From Rostratula benghalensis (lineage: Eukaryota; Chordata; Aves; Charadriiformes; Rostratulidae), in the NCBI GenBank assembly GCA_013399305.1, contig VXAI01000376.1:62001-126000 (forward strand): DNA of 64,000 nucleotides, in the 5' to 3' direction. A program made the position numbers and the translations under genes. The notes beneath the pieces are model-generated. The model saw nothing but the letters and a program-made list of their open reading frames with translations, had not been told where the DNA came from and ran no database searches. Shown here one piece after another: positions 1 through 14,182 of this stretch (position 1 is its first letter; each line of letters opens with the position of its first letter).

Positions 1-3000
1 GTTTTATTCACAGCCATTTCCTCTCCCCACAGCTTGCTGCAGGTTCAGAGTAATACCCGCTTCTCTTTCTGCACCACCTTCAGTAGCAGCCAACTCACCC
101 ACAGCCCAAATGAAACCTTGGGGTCCACTCAGGCAAAGAAGCCTGAGTAATAAAAGCTCAGTAAAGCCCCACACCGGTTCATGCAAGCAAGCTACCTTTC
201 TTCTGGAAGGTAACTTGCAAAGATCACAGGATTTGCCCCTCTCCATGAAACACGTGTTCCCAGTGCTGAATCTGCCCCTATTTAACTTCCCAGCACTGTA
301 TCAGCATGCCCTCTGTCATCAGAAGCAGCACATTTGTCATCTGCAGGCACAGAACCATTCAATCGCTAACGGAAGCAATTTTTGCTTGCCTCATGCTGAT
401 GTTCATCCTGCCTGAGGCTCCTGCAGAGTAACGCTCCTTCATGATAGCCCCAGCTGAGCAACACCCATCTGCACTAGAACACCCCCAGGAGCTGCCCAGC
501 TGAATTGGGTTAGTGCAGAGTAGTGACCCGGAGTTGCTTGCTGAGCTGAAGGCCTGCAGGGTCAGAGACCCACCCTATCTACACAGCCTGCTGTATTTGC
601 AGCAGCGTCTCCATGCTCAGCTCTGGTCTGAACATCTGTGGGGGTGCTGTCTGCGTGCATCCTGGCACTCAGTTTACCCAGGTGGTAAACAAATAGCTCT
701 GTGTCACCCTCACCTCACCAGCCTAGCTTCCAAATGACATGTGAAAGCTGGAGATGCTCAAAACGTGAGTCGGGAGGCTGGTCTCCTTTTCCATGCCTTC
801 TCCCGGGACAGAAAGGCAGGCACCTTTCAAGAACAAGCCACGGGAATGGTATGAGTCTGGAGGCAGCCCCCTCTCTCCACTAGTGACAGCAGAATGTCTT
901 GGGCAAGGCTTCACAAATGAGCACTGGAACAGGTCTGGGTTTACCATTTTAATATCAGTCACACCTCCAGGGTTCCGGTCCTCTTCTGTTCCAGGAATTA
1001 AGTGGTTTTTTTAGACCCACCATCCTAATAAGATGGAGTTGTCCAAGTACAATCATTATAGCCAGTTTCTCAGCCAGTGGAAACAGCAGCAATTCTCTGC
1101 ATGCCCCACTTTACCCTTGCTAAAGGGCTCATTTATGGCCCAAGTGAGTTGGAAGAGACTTCGTATTCGCTTCCCCTTGATTAAGTACTCCTCTTGAAAA
1201 GCGGGGTTAAGTGTTCAGGAGCAGTATAGGACTTAAACTATTTCTCACATTCTACAACACTTTATGGCTTCCTGGACACAGCCGGATGCAGCAATAAAAG
1301 TGAGGACCCTCCAGGAAACATTCCTGCCAGCAGCAGAGACCAGGCAGAATATTGAGCACAGACAGACACACGCTCACTCAGAGTTCCACTGCTAAATTGC
1401 TACTGTTGTGCCCATGCTTTGGCATTAGATAAGGGACAGTCCCTGACAAACCAGCACATGGGTCTCACAGGATTGTGGGTGTCCTTCTGCAGAAACCACT
1501 GCCAGGGAACAGAGAGAGAGGGAATGCAAAGGCTTGATTTGCAAATACACACCTCTCTGACTTTCAGTGACCCCAATATGGACCTAACCACTGACATTTT
1601 AAGAGGCACTATGTAACTAGTGAGTAAAAGTAACTTCTTTTAGGTCTATTACCATGAAAAACGTGAAGGGACTTTATTGACTGGTGATTAAAATCTTATC
1701 TCGTTTGGTAGCATATGGCAACCAAGGAGGAGGCATTTTTGTTAAGTGTATAGAAGCCAAACTGCATTAGCAATAACTGTGTTTTATCTTCCTGGAAATG
1801 CACAATAAAAGATTCAGGTCTTAGAGACGAACTTTGTAAAAGGCACTAGTAATGAAAAGTCATCACAGAACCTTATCAAACATTAAATTTCAAGCTACTA
1901 ATATCTAAAGACCTGCATTTGTGTCTGTCATTTTTATTCTGAGATGTTTTACTTGTCAATTTAATGATCTGATGGATTTGATAGGTGGATGGAGATGAAA
2001 ATTACCCAGGGTTTCTATTAAAATTTGCTCAATGTGACTATCAAAAAGATGCTCCGTGCTGCATGTAGGTCAGAGTCAGTTTGAGGGGAGTTATTGTTCT
2101 CAGTGTAGACAGATCAAAAGATGAGAAAGAAAAGCATGGAAGGGATCGGAAAATCACAATAATAATTAGTGTTCCCAGTCCTGTACTCAGTTTGAACTCA
2201 AGAAACCGTATATCAGTAAGAGTCTGCTCCAAAGGCTACCAGCAACCGTGCAAAGGCTCCCACAGCACTGGAAGAGAAGGGAAAGGTCATAAATTTTGTT
2301 GGAGCCACTGCTTGTTGGCAAGGCTGAAATAGCTACTATGCCTGGCCCTTCAGGATTTGAGTCTCATCCCTGCTATGCTTTTCAAGGCATCTTTCAGCCC
2401 TAAACCTTTAGAGAGAAGGGTTTCATCCTGCTTTCCAACCCCTACTGCCCCCCCTTATGACCTTATTGGAGAGTACATTCTGCCATGTTCAGCAAAAAAG
2501 GGAGTTCTCTGCATCTGTCTAATTTAAACCTTCCCAAATGCATTTTTACTTTTATTAAGCAAGCGTTTCCCAAGATACTGCCGTAAGAGTCCAGATCTTG
2601 CATTCGTAAAGCTAAGATATTGCCACCAATAAAAATAATTAGATGGCAATTACTAAGGAATTACGCTTAGACCAAAACTGACTGAATTTATTACCCTCCG
2701 AATGTGTGCAGCATAAAATGCAGCAACAGAGAAGTTTAAGGAGAAGGGATGGGCAAAGAAACTTCTCTTTCTTTTTAATGGTGTAGCCAGGAACAAGCCA
2801 AGCTTGAAACCTGAAGCCATAAGTGAAGAGCACCTCTTAGTACAGAGCTCACGTACAGATAACGGAGCAGAGCAGCAGGCCGTACAATGCAAACAGACCA
2901 GAGATGACTACACATCAAATGAGCACACCAGGCTGGGAAAGATCCTGTTGGAGAGCTACCCTCTGCTAAACTTTATGCTCTACAGCTTAACAGGCTTTAT

Positions 3001-6000
3001 CAAAAGCCTACTGAGGTTTTTTCCACTAATGCACCCAGGGTCTGGCTATGAAGCCTTGCCACAGGTCAAAGCTCCCTGCTTTGCCTGTAGAATGTAATTC
3101 ATGCAGAACGCCCTTTTAGGGTAGACAAGGTTATCAAGCCCCAAATTACTTCCTGGGGTATTATGGGTCCCTCCATTTCAGGAGGCAAAAATCAACTGTC
3201 CTGGTGTAAAAGTGCTCTTACACCATTATCACTGCATTTCTGCCTGCAGGCACTGTGCAGCAACCAGTAATGTGACCCAAGCAGTGGTATGCTCCCACAC
3301 AGAACAGCCCAGACCCCTTCAGGTTAATAACACCGCCTTCTGACACTGTATGGGTTCTTTAAATACAACACTGCTAAAATGCTGTAGGAATATTTTTTTT
3401 TAAAGCGCATCTAAAAGCTCGGCAATTTTAAATGACAGTTCCTATAAGTTATCTTTGAATTAGTACTCTCTGAAAACCTCAATCTGACTACTGTGGAAAT
3501 GGGACGTAAATATTTCTCTAAAATTAGAATGGTTTCCTGGTTAGCTGTAGCAGTGCAATAGCTTATAAAAGACACTATAAAAAAAGCTTCCAGTGTGAAT
3601 GTATCCTTGAAAAATCGAAAACTGTACAATACCAAAGTTGCCCAGATTATTTTACACCTGCCTCTGACTGACCTTGTGTTCACCCATCCTATTCGGTAGC
3701 CAAATTAAGCCATTTGTTAAGACTTTCAATAAATTCAGCAAATTTGGACTTAGGCCCCCAGCTGGGAGTGTGAGATGCCTTTATCTTCACTTCTCAGCAT
3801 GTTCATGAAAAGTTTTCATTTTGTCCAGAACAAACATTATTTTCCTGAAATATGGAGTTCAGGTGAGGAATTGGTCAACCTATTAATCACACTGCTCTGC
3901 TAACTCTACTGACAGCTTCCTCTGCCCTTGCTCTTCCCCAGCTCATCCAAAAATGTGGCCATGAGGAAGCCTGGTGTGCAGATATTCCATTGCTTTAAGT
4001 GCCTGCTGCTAAGCTTCCTCACCTGCTTAATCCTGTCAGTCTTTCTTTTCCAGATGCGTCCAGCCCAACATGGGCTCTGCCCCAGGAGCACTGCTGAAGA
4101 GGTGCAGCAAACACACAGGCTCGTGCTTGGTCTCCTTATATCTAATACCCTTGCATGAAGTCCCAAAATTCTCCTGCCACTGTGCCTGCAAGTTGTTAAA
4201 ACATAACCTCTTAACTTAAAGAATCACAGTGATGGAGAACCCAGTCCCTTGCAAATCAGTCTCAATGGCCAATTACTCTCAGTCTTAAAAATCTACTTTG
4301 TATTTCAAGGTTTATTTTTGATGACTTTAATTTCCAGACAGTCAATACTACATCTTTTCCTATTAAGAAACCTCCGAGATCTTCTCTGCCAGGGTAGTCA
4401 CTTCATCACACTTCCTTTTGGACATCGTAAATATCCTTGCAGTCTTATTTAGGCACCACCACAATTGGTTCCCAGTCCTAGCTCTGTTCCTCCTGCTCCT
4501 GTAGTTCTGCTCTAGCTCCAGGAAAATATCGAGCTCACATTTGGCAAAGACTAGGGCAGAAAAGGTCATGTGAAGTACAAATTAACCACAAAAAATATGC
4601 TTTGCAATCAGACTATTATTTCCCTAAAAGCACCTGCTTATTGTGAATCCTGTAGGAATCATCTGTAAGGGAACACTTCCCACTGTTGCAATGGAAAGAC
4701 AGTGGGATGGCCAGAAAGATTCCCACTGTCCTTCTCAGGGAGATCCTGTTCTTTTGTGGGTTGGTTATTTGGCTGTGGACTAGGCTATATTTGTTTACCT
4801 GATACAGAAGGCAGGTGAGAACCGTGGTTTCAATGAAGACAGCCTGTATTATCACACGGATGCAGTTAAGGTGATGCAATGCCACTTGGGTACCCCAGAG
4901 CTTTCCCTCATTCCCCAGGGCAGAGCTGTACATCTTGCCTTCCCACAGGTGGGACATGAAGTGTGCATTTGGGGGAGCATTTATGCTCCTCAAGCCACAA
5001 TGCCACCAAGGTTCTGTGCTGGGGCATTTTTTCTGATGTCTTCTACACAGGCAAAGCCTTGAAGAAGGACTTACTTCACAGACCATGGAGTTCTGGGACT
5101 AGAAGGGAGTGACAACTTTTTGATGTACCCAACAAAAAGTCTATATTTGGCTTAGACTATGAACACATAAGCTTAACTGCTCTCTCCAAAACTGCCTCAA
5201 GCCACCTTCCTACCACGACACCTCTACAGACCCAGATATCTCTAGCTCTTCCTGAACTGGACATCTTAAGACCCTGTTCCCAGTATTCCTTTGTCATACT
5301 GGGTTGATGCTAAGGTCTGCAGCAGCATGATGAGGATGTTCTTACAGACAAGGAGCAGCACACATGGCAAGTGAAAAATGCTTCCTAAGAACTCTGTGCC
5401 CTGATGATTCAACCTGAAATGGCACTGCAGGCTCAGATTTCTTTCCCTATGGAAGAATTTAATTTCCTCCTGATTTTTATTCAGTAGTCAGACCACATGG
5501 GCAGCACTTGCTGCCTGTCAGGGCAAGGCTCACCTGATTCCAGAGTCAGGCTGGCCCCGGTGCCCACCCGGTTCCCTCTTTCCAGGGAAAGCCCATGCCC
5601 ACCACCTTTATAATTCTTCCTGGCTGGAACCAGTTTCTGTATTTCTCCAGGTCACTTTCTTTTTCTTGCTTGGCCCTTGCTGGTGACAGTAACCTTCTGG
5701 CTCAGGAGGGTAGCCTTGTTGTCAGTCTTCCCAGCCCAAATCGTGATGATTTGGCTTCACCCCTCCTCAATGAGCTGAGTTTAATGCCATCCCCCAGCAC
5801 ACCTTTACTCCAGCCCAAGAGATATTCCTGACATACTGTCACACAAGCATTTGTCTACCACCTGAATATTGTCTGGGAGAAGGTTTTCAAGCCTAATCCA
5901 GTGTCAGAGCAATCTGCAGGAGTTATCAACACGTTCACACTGTCTGCAACAGCTAATAGCAGAGCTCATGCCTCTGGATGGGGTTTTGTGTGTGACAGGA

Positions 6001-9000
6001 CTGATACACAAGGCATCCCAGTAGTCTGACAGCTGGCTGCTCAGTTCCCAGAAGCTCCGCATTAATAGCTGTACTTTCTGTGTAACAAGACAAAACAAAT
6101 CTAAAACAAAGCTCACACATGCATGCAAGAGCCCTTAATAAACTGGCTTTCAGTACTCAGCTGCTTCTCCCATTTAAATTGATCTACAGAAGACAGACAA
6201 TAAACTAGAATTAAATAGGTTCTGACTTACAGGTCACAGGCCCCATAAATCAAGAGAAAGTGCTCCCAGTTACTGACTCTGGCTTTCTTGCAGGTCTGCA
6301 GAGTTTAGCAGTGTGGTCCCAGAGCTGAGGTTGGGCAGACACATCAAGCTATTGGAGATGATTTACTATTTGACGCTAATTAAATCTAAAGGAAGCTCTG
6401 GGATAGAAACTGCATTTGCATCAAGAGGAGTTTGACATTCAGCTCGGCAATGAGTGCATTTGCCAACAATGCAGTTCCCATTCCACGTCTGGGAGTCTGG
6501 AGGGGGAAAAGTGTACTCTTCTACTGCTGGCTGAATCCCAAGAGGGTCTAGTCTTCTGTATCAAGCTCTGCCTGCTCCAAGGTCAACACATGTCATCTTT
6601 TATCAAACCCAGGGGGGACCCCTGTCCACAGTGCAGCTCGGGGCACTGACCGAGCCACTGACTCAGGTCCTGCACTTCCAGCTCCACTGGGGGCAGAAGC
6701 ACGAGTTACAGATTCTGGGTTCAGGTCTGCTGAAAGGAGTACCACCTTTTTCTTCTTTCCCTGCTGTTTTACCAAGAAAACTATACTCACACAAGGGACA
6801 AAAGATAGATGTTCCCAGCTCTTCAGTGACACAACTCCTTCCCTGAGTTTCCATGCAAGTGTTTTGGTTCCTTGAATGCTGAATGCTGTCTGAATGCTGT
6901 CTTCCTACAAATAAGCAGCCCTCAACACGACTGCATGTGTTCAGGTTAATTGATGAGTACTCTCATTAGGCAAAGACATACAGATTCTGCAAGATGAAGG
7001 TACGTATGCAAAATACATGTATATTTCCATAGGCCAAAGCTACTCCTGCTTAAGCCTCTGTAATGCTTATAAACCTACCCTGTAAGGCTCTAAGTTTGGG
7101 GTTTTTTCTCCCCAAGGTACTGCTGAACAAATTGGTAGCTGCACCTCTCTGCCCTGCCAGTGGCAGAGCCCTTGTCCCTGACCTTTGTAGGGACTGCACC
7201 TTAATGATAGGCAACACCTTCCCTCTCTCAGGATCTTCATCTCTGGCACCTTTTGCTTAAGTGTGTGGTGATCACATTACAACACCACACAGTGCCTCAA
7301 ACCTTGCTGACACTCCCTCACTGCTTATCTTCAGTACCAGCAGCCTCAGACTCACAACCATGGCATTACACTGACCCCAAGTTCCCCCTAGGCAGAGTAA
7401 GTCCCATTTGCTGTCCCCTCATCCCCTCTGTTAGCTGAGTGTTGCTGGCACAAGGATGGTGAGAAAGAGACAGGGAGCAAACCCCTGGCATAGCACCAAA
7501 AAACTACTGACTGGTGGAAATGTGGTCTCTGAAAGGCCAGCAGTCTAGAGAAAGTGAAAGAAATGGGAAAACCTGACCACAACAGCTGCTTAGGAGGTTG
7601 ATGATGGTGAGCTTCAAGGAGGTCTGTTCCCCTCCTGGAGCTTTGTTCCCATTGCTAGAGATGGCTCCTCACACAGCCCAACAAAGCCAATTTGAAGGAC
7701 CACAACAACACTTCCTTCACTGACACACACAGTTTCCCACCACATTGGTCTGGTATAGAAGAGACATCCTTGAGCCAGAGCAGGTCCTGTGAGGAAGTGA
7801 AGGAACTTGGCTGCACCCAGGGTAACTACTTCAAAATGAGGTGCCACTAGGTGTGCTGGAAAGCTGAGACAGAGTGAGACCAAAGTTAATACACAGCTTC
7901 ACCCCTTCCCACATGGGCTGCTAGCTCTCCGCCAGCCTGCACACAACACACCTGATCACAGTTCCCTTGACACACTATGGCAACCCTGTTTAATGGCAGC
8001 ACAATCCAAAGCGCGCTGGTTTTAAGTTTCTGTTGGAAAACAGAAAAAAAAAAACCCCAAAAAAAACCTGAATATGTTTTGGCATTGCAAAAATTCTCAG
8101 GCGGTGTTGCCATCATGGCTGAAGTCATTCTGCCAATCTACAAGAGCTCTTTTTCCTTCCAGTGAAAGACTAGAAATCCCCTAGGACCTGAAGATGGGGT
8201 AAACCAAGCATCACATTGGTCCCTGACCACTATTTCTCAGCTCAAACAGTACCCTGCAGCATGGAAGCCATTGTCATTTCTGGATTCTTTTATAAAACTT
8301 TACACAGATGGAACAGCTGTCCTTAACTATGTGGTTTGGTTCATAGACAGGCGCCGTTCATAACACTCATCCCAGCGGGGCTGGTTCTGAGAGCTCTCTT
8401 TTCACCACAGACAAGGGCCTTGAAGTATTAGCTTTGTGCAAACAGTCAAAAAGTTTCTCAAACTCTTCTCAGTCTCCCAGTTCTAGAGGCAGTGGATGAC
8501 AGAGGCTGTATCAGCAGTCCTACAATGCTTTTTTTCCCAGACAAAGATGTTAATGTTGATTAACAGCCCTCCCCCCAGAGACTCTCCAAATACCTTGAGT
8601 GTAAAACCAGCAGTTTTGCTACATGTGAGCACACCTTTTTTCTTTCTTATTTTTTTTTTTTTTCCTCAAGGCAGATTTCTCCCCATTACAGCTCTGCTGT
8701 TTTATAAGGACAATCTTTTCCTCTATTAAGCTGATTACCTGCTGTTAAAGGAAAAAAAGCTGAATATGGGAAAATGCATACTCTACCTGTCAGGAGGAGT
8801 GGAAGGGCAAAGATGTGAGTTGCTGTGAAACACCTCTTGTTGCACAGCTCTCGTGCTGATAGATTCTGCATTTTTGTTGCTATAGCACTGGCTTAACCAC
8901 ATTTTTCAGTGATGGATTTCAGTAGATAACACTTGCTTTATGGACCTCAGGTGGCAGTGTGGCTTTTCTGCCTCTGCCGGAACTGCAGGGAGATGCGGAG

Positions 9001-9931
9001 CAGCTGAGAAGGGAGAGGGACTGAATTTGCTGCCCTGAGCCTGGGCCACCCCCATGTACCTGCCACAGGAGAGGGGCAGGGCAAAGCTATCCCTCTGCCT
9101 GGGGTATCAAGGTCATAAATGGAATGGACACTGGTTACTTTAGATTAGATTCAGGACACAATCATTTTCTGCTCTCCCTGGGAGAACGCCTCCGATACCA
9201 TGCTCCCAGCCCAGGGAGCATGTGTTGGTGTTGCCACCTGCATGTGAAATCATAGCTCAGCCCCCCCTCAAATCAGCTTAGGGTTGCTCCTCATGGTTCT
9301 GAAGCATCAGGTAAGTGCTGGCTGCAGTGGTAAAAGGGAACATAGGACAGCAGAGGCAGACGGGGGCTGTCAGATCCAAGTCTCCGCGGTGCTGAGTACC
9401 TGGGTACCTGCCAGATGGAGAAGCTCCATGGAGTTACAGATGGGATTTTTAAACACAGCAAGAGAGCACAGAATTGTCTCCCTTCACAGGGGGAGACCTG
9501 CAGCACACGCTGCATTGCAGACACAGGCCTACATTGCAAGCACAAATATTCCTCGCTGCTTTGCACTTGCTTTTTCACAGTTTCTGACGAGATTTAGCCT
9601 CAACACAGAGAAGTATTAATCTGAAAAGCAATCCCTGACAGCTGCAAGCATGAGACAGCCCCTCACTGTGACCCTTACTTTGGCCACCTGGATGGCCTTT
9701 TACCAGTTCAGATCCTCTGTAGCTACCTCCCGACCTTGCCCCCAGGACACCATGGCAAATACTTCTGATGCATCCAGAGCCATGAGGTCAGTGAATTTCC
9801 CCCACAAAAGAGAATTGATCATCTAATTCAAAGAGGTGCAGAGTCAGCACAGCCACCCTGTCTTTGGTGAACCCCCTCTGCCCCAAGAGCAGTCACTCCT
9901 GCCAAGCATAGTTTTGAGTAGGACATATAAG
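1..9931. other. Intergenic DNA without a recognisable gene
   Basis: No reading frame here looks like a conserved protein, and no pair of splice sites frames one. All frames are short; the longest, on the minus strand at 4616-5086, has no family signature. There are scattered T- and A-rich runs, for example a T/C-rich tract at about 8635-8665. I see no CR1 or LTR fragment in this stretch. In human the gene upstream of CST7 is SYNDIG1, but I recognise none of its exons here. Confidence 0.6.
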
Positions 9932-10342
9932 ATCATAGAATGGTTTGGGTTCCAACCCCCCTGCCATGGACAGAGACACCTCCTACTTGACCTGCTTCTC
10001 AAAGCTCCATACAACCTGGCCTTGGACACCTACAGGAATGGAGCATCCACAGCTTCTCTGAACAACCTGTTCCCATGTCTCACTACCCTCACAGTAAAGA
10101 ATTCCTTCCTGTTATCTAATCTAAATCCCCCTCTTTCAGTTTAAAACAATTACCCCTCACCCTCTTGCTCTACTTCCTGATAAAAGAGTCCCTCCCCAAC
10201 GTTCCCATAGGCCCCCTTTAGGTACTGGAAGGCTGCTATAAGGTCTCCTGGAGCCTTCTCTTCTGCAGGCTGAACAACCTTAAGTCTCTCAACCTGTCTT
10301 CATAGGAGAGGTGCTCCAGCCCTCTGATCATCTTTGTGGCAG
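9932..10342 (-). mobile_element. CR1 LINE 3' fragment
   Basis: The left edge reads ATCATAGAATGGTTTGGGTT, the complement of a CR1 3' terminus, so the element points to the minus strand and its 5' part is cut off near 10342. The interior shows typical CR1 phrases in complement, such as AGTAAAGAATTCCTTCCT and GGAGAGGTGCTCCAGCCCTC. It is a diverged, 5'-truncated copy with no open reverse transcriptase frame. The right boundary is approximate. Confidence 0.9.
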
Positions 10343-13300
10343 AGCACTTCTGTTTGAACATTGCTTCCCAACCCCCTATTGTTAAGCCAGAGCGTAACAC
10401 TTGCTGTTTTCTTGTCAACAGCATCTGCCCTGTCTAGGGAGAACATTAGGGTGAACTAGCACTAGGGTGAACATTAAAGATGCCGGCAGATGGAAAGCAA
10501 GTGCAAGCAGAGTGGGGAACCCAGCATAAGCCTGGATGAAGGACCAACCTGTCCCGAGTCCCCAAAACCACACTGTATCATTTCCGCATGCCCAGTGCAG
10601 GCTGGGGGAATACACAAGACATTTGTAAGACATCTAGGAAGAGGAATATCGAGTCGTCTGAAGCCACCTTTGCACCCACCCTTAGAGGACAAGAATGGGC
10701 CTTGGGAGCCTCTCTCAGTCTCTGCCTTAGTGCAGCTTTAGGGGCAAGAGACAATGAATCTGCCATTGTGCTTTTGTGTGTTCCCATTCAGACGCACCTG
10801 GACACAAAGTACAAGCAGACTGTGTTTCGCCATTTTTCCAGTGTTAGTCACCCCTGTTGAGCTCATTTATCATCCCACAACCACCCCACTCCACCCCCAA
10901 GGTAATCCCTTCCCTCTTTGCCAGTATTCACACCAGCAATCTAAAGACTCGCTAACTACTTTTAATTGTCCACTGCAGTAGCTCATGTCTAACAGGAAGA
11001 GTTCATATGTGTTTTCCACAGACCTCTTGCACAATAGAGCCAGTCCATGGCAGAGACCTCCAGCACTACCAAAACACAGGCAAATAGTAAAATTGTCTGC
11101 CCAGTCCTATGCCTCTGCACAGGCACTTGCCAATGTGATTCTAAAAATACCCAAAAAGACCCCTATGTATTTACCTAGGTGGATTTCCTTCAAACAGCCC
11201 TCCAGCTCTTTGTCTGGGTCAGTGCTTCTCAGTCACTTCTAAAGCCTTAATTAGTTTGCTAAAAAGTTTGAGTCCTGCACAGTCTTCTGACCCCACCCTG
11301 CACCATGACAGGGAGGGGGGAACAGAGTGGAATACCTCACTGTATGAGGTCAGTCGTTTGAGAAAATGAGGTGCTACAGAGGCAAGAGCTAAATCAGCAG
11401 CACTTCAGCACTACTTCTTTCAGGTTATCATCTTGCCAAGAGGCATTATCAAAAAGGATCTACCCGGTGCCAGGTGCTGCAACAGGGTCTTGTCAAGAGA
11501 TGGCCATTAGTAAAACAAGCAAAATATAGAAAAGGTCAGTAGGGAAACTGAGGCAGGGAACAACTGCAGGGTCACCAACCTCTTCTGATCAGGAGCTCCC
11601 AGCAAAAATGTGGACCCCAAATGGGACTGTGAATAAGGTGACTAACTGTATTTTAAGCCCTTTCAGGGCGTCTTAGGAGAATAATAAACCTCCCCTCAAG
11701 GCTGTGCTCCAAGAGAAGGTTCAGGGCTAAAGGGACCTTTGCTCTGAGCATCTGTACATCATGTTCCTGTTAGAAACAGAGGATTTGTTCTTACTGAGGT
11801 AATCAGTCTCTCGCTGATTTTAAATTCAAGTAGCAAATCTTGGATGCTGCAGTGAGAACAGCACCAGGTTCCGAGTGAAACACATCTCCTCTCTCATTGC
11901 AGTGGTTGTGGAGAGGAACAGGTTTTCCCTGGAAGTGGACTACTACAAGTCTTCAGGTAGAGAGGAAGGGAATGGGAGGTTTGTTCGTCTCAAAATGAAT
12001 AGAGCAGCCCTAAGGTAAAACATGGCTGGGGTCTTTACATATATCCATCTCCCTCACAAATACCCCATAGTGCAACCTGTAGGCAATCTCTGCACACCAG
12101 CTGATAGTACTGCTGGCAGACAGACTAGATAATGCCACGGTTGTGTTCCTCACCTCAGCCCAGCTATTCATTTGGGTCTCTCTCCTCTTCTCTAGAAATG
12201 CATGGTAAGCAGGTCATCTTCAAGTCTTCCATCCCACTTTCATTTTTGATTTAAATTCACCACTTCCAAAGCTATTGCTGGTAGAAAACCAGATGCAATT
12301 GCATAAACCTTGATCCCTTCCAAAAAACAGCCAATTCTCCTCTGAAAGTGGAGGCACAGGTGGGGTGTGGGTGAGCTGTGGAGCTCCTGGTAGAAGAGGT
12401 AAGGGAGTATAAGGTGACAAATTCCCCAGGGGAGGCTAACCCACCAGTGACGAACCTGAGTTTCTCCTCTACGTTGTCATGCTACCAAGTACACAGACCC
12501 ACAATCCTGACTGTGCCCACCACTGCTGACTTAATCCTACATACAGTCATGGCCTCTGAACCGTTTTCATCCTTTGCTTGTGCTCAACCAAATTTGGTCA
12601 GCCACCTGTCTGACTTATCAGGATCCTTTGTCTCGCCCAGGTGACCCTGTACTTAGAGGCTGCTGCTATATGAGCTGCACAGTTTTTCCCCTTATGAAAG
12701 TCAAGCTGGTGAGGTCTTCCTGCTACAGGAAGCTACTTGGGAGCACTTGAATCCTCACCTGAATTCTTAATCCTGGTCCTTCTTCCTTGGACTGTCCTTT
12801 CTCCATGCCAGCACCTTATGCAACACCTGCAAAGCGTAGGTCTCCAGTGTGGAAGAAGACATCACGCTCACCTCTTCCACCTTTAAGGCTTACAGTCTGC
12901 TGTTGCCACTCTGCCAAAGTAACATAATTTTCCCCATGTACTAGTCTACCAAAAGGTGAAACAAGGTAATTTCTTTCTTCCAGGTGAGAGTCAAAAAATC
13001 ATCCTCCTGCTCAGATCCTTCATTACAGCAAAGCCAAGTAAATTAGCTGTCCTGGGGATTGGATGAAGGCCTGAAAAATGTAAAAAAGGGAAAAGACCCT
13101 GCAACTATTGACACTAGTAAATATGTCATAAATAAAAATTTTGACAGCACAATTCAAACACTTCCCAGTCATGCTCCCATCCCCTGCAAAAGGTAACTAG
13201 AGGAATTTTCTTACAGTCTCCCATTGATCCATGAAGCAAAAAGAGAAAGTCAGAATTGCAGATGAAAAATAATGGGTGCAGGGTTAGATGCTGATTGCAT

Positions 13301-14182
13301 TAACAGGATTGTAATCCCACCATGACTCCTTGCAATCACCACCCCTACCGGCATTCTTCCAGGAAGCCATGCTGGCAACTGCTGGCAACTGTGCTGTGTA
13401 GCCAAGGGGCTGCATGGAATGACAAGTGGTGCTGAAAAAGTCCACCTTATGCACCAAATAGGAAAATCAAACTTCAGGTACTGTGGGTTTGCTTCCTCAG
13501 TAGAAAAGGAGGAGATAATTACTTGTTTGATTTATGGATAAAAGAAGTTGGGAATTTTCATTTAAAAAAATCCCGGCACATTGCACACTGTTTCCAAGTC
13601 TCTAATAAACCCAGTTCGACAGTGAGGGAACGAACAGACTCTGCAAACTTTCACACAGCAAAAGAGCACAGACTTGGTCTCTCACAAGTTGCCATAAACA
13701 CTCCCTAATCACACAAAAACAAACACAAGGCTTCTCAGGCGTGGAAGTCTTTTAAAAATCTATTTAACTCAGCTTAATGCAGAAAAATCACAAGTTTTAT
13801 TTAGACTGGATCAGGGATATCTATTTGCTTAAAGAAAATGCTCTCTTTACCCTGGGATAATTGGCAAGCCTTTCCTTGCCCATTTAGTTTCATACTCTCT
13901 CTGTTCAGGATTTCTGCTCGCACAGGAACAGGCACATAGTGGGAAATTTAGAGAGTGGAAACCCACAGAGTGCCCCACGTGTCCCATGCTGATCTGGAGG
14001 AGATGGTCTACACATTTGTTCCAGAGCAAGTGGGTGAAATTCCCATCAGTGACCCTGAAGGAGCTTCAGAGAAGGTAAGATCTGCCTCATTTTCCTGGGT
14101 TGGGTGTCAGATGAGACATCAAGCTGCTCCACTCCTCCTGTGGACAGATTTGGAGCACAGAGTAGTATCCCAGGACACCTGG
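10343..14182. other. Intergenic DNA between two CR1 copies
   Basis: No supported gene. Two short plus-strand stretches look exon-like (11903-11956 and 13952-14074) and are described under findings, but neither can be tied to a gene and their phases do not join. A small direct duplication of GGCAACTGCT occurs near 13375-13390. Confidence 0.5.

Noticed and set aside
4616..5086. Minus-strand frame of 156 codons
   Set aside because: No recognisable motif, no flanking splice structure and no homology that I know; treated as chance.
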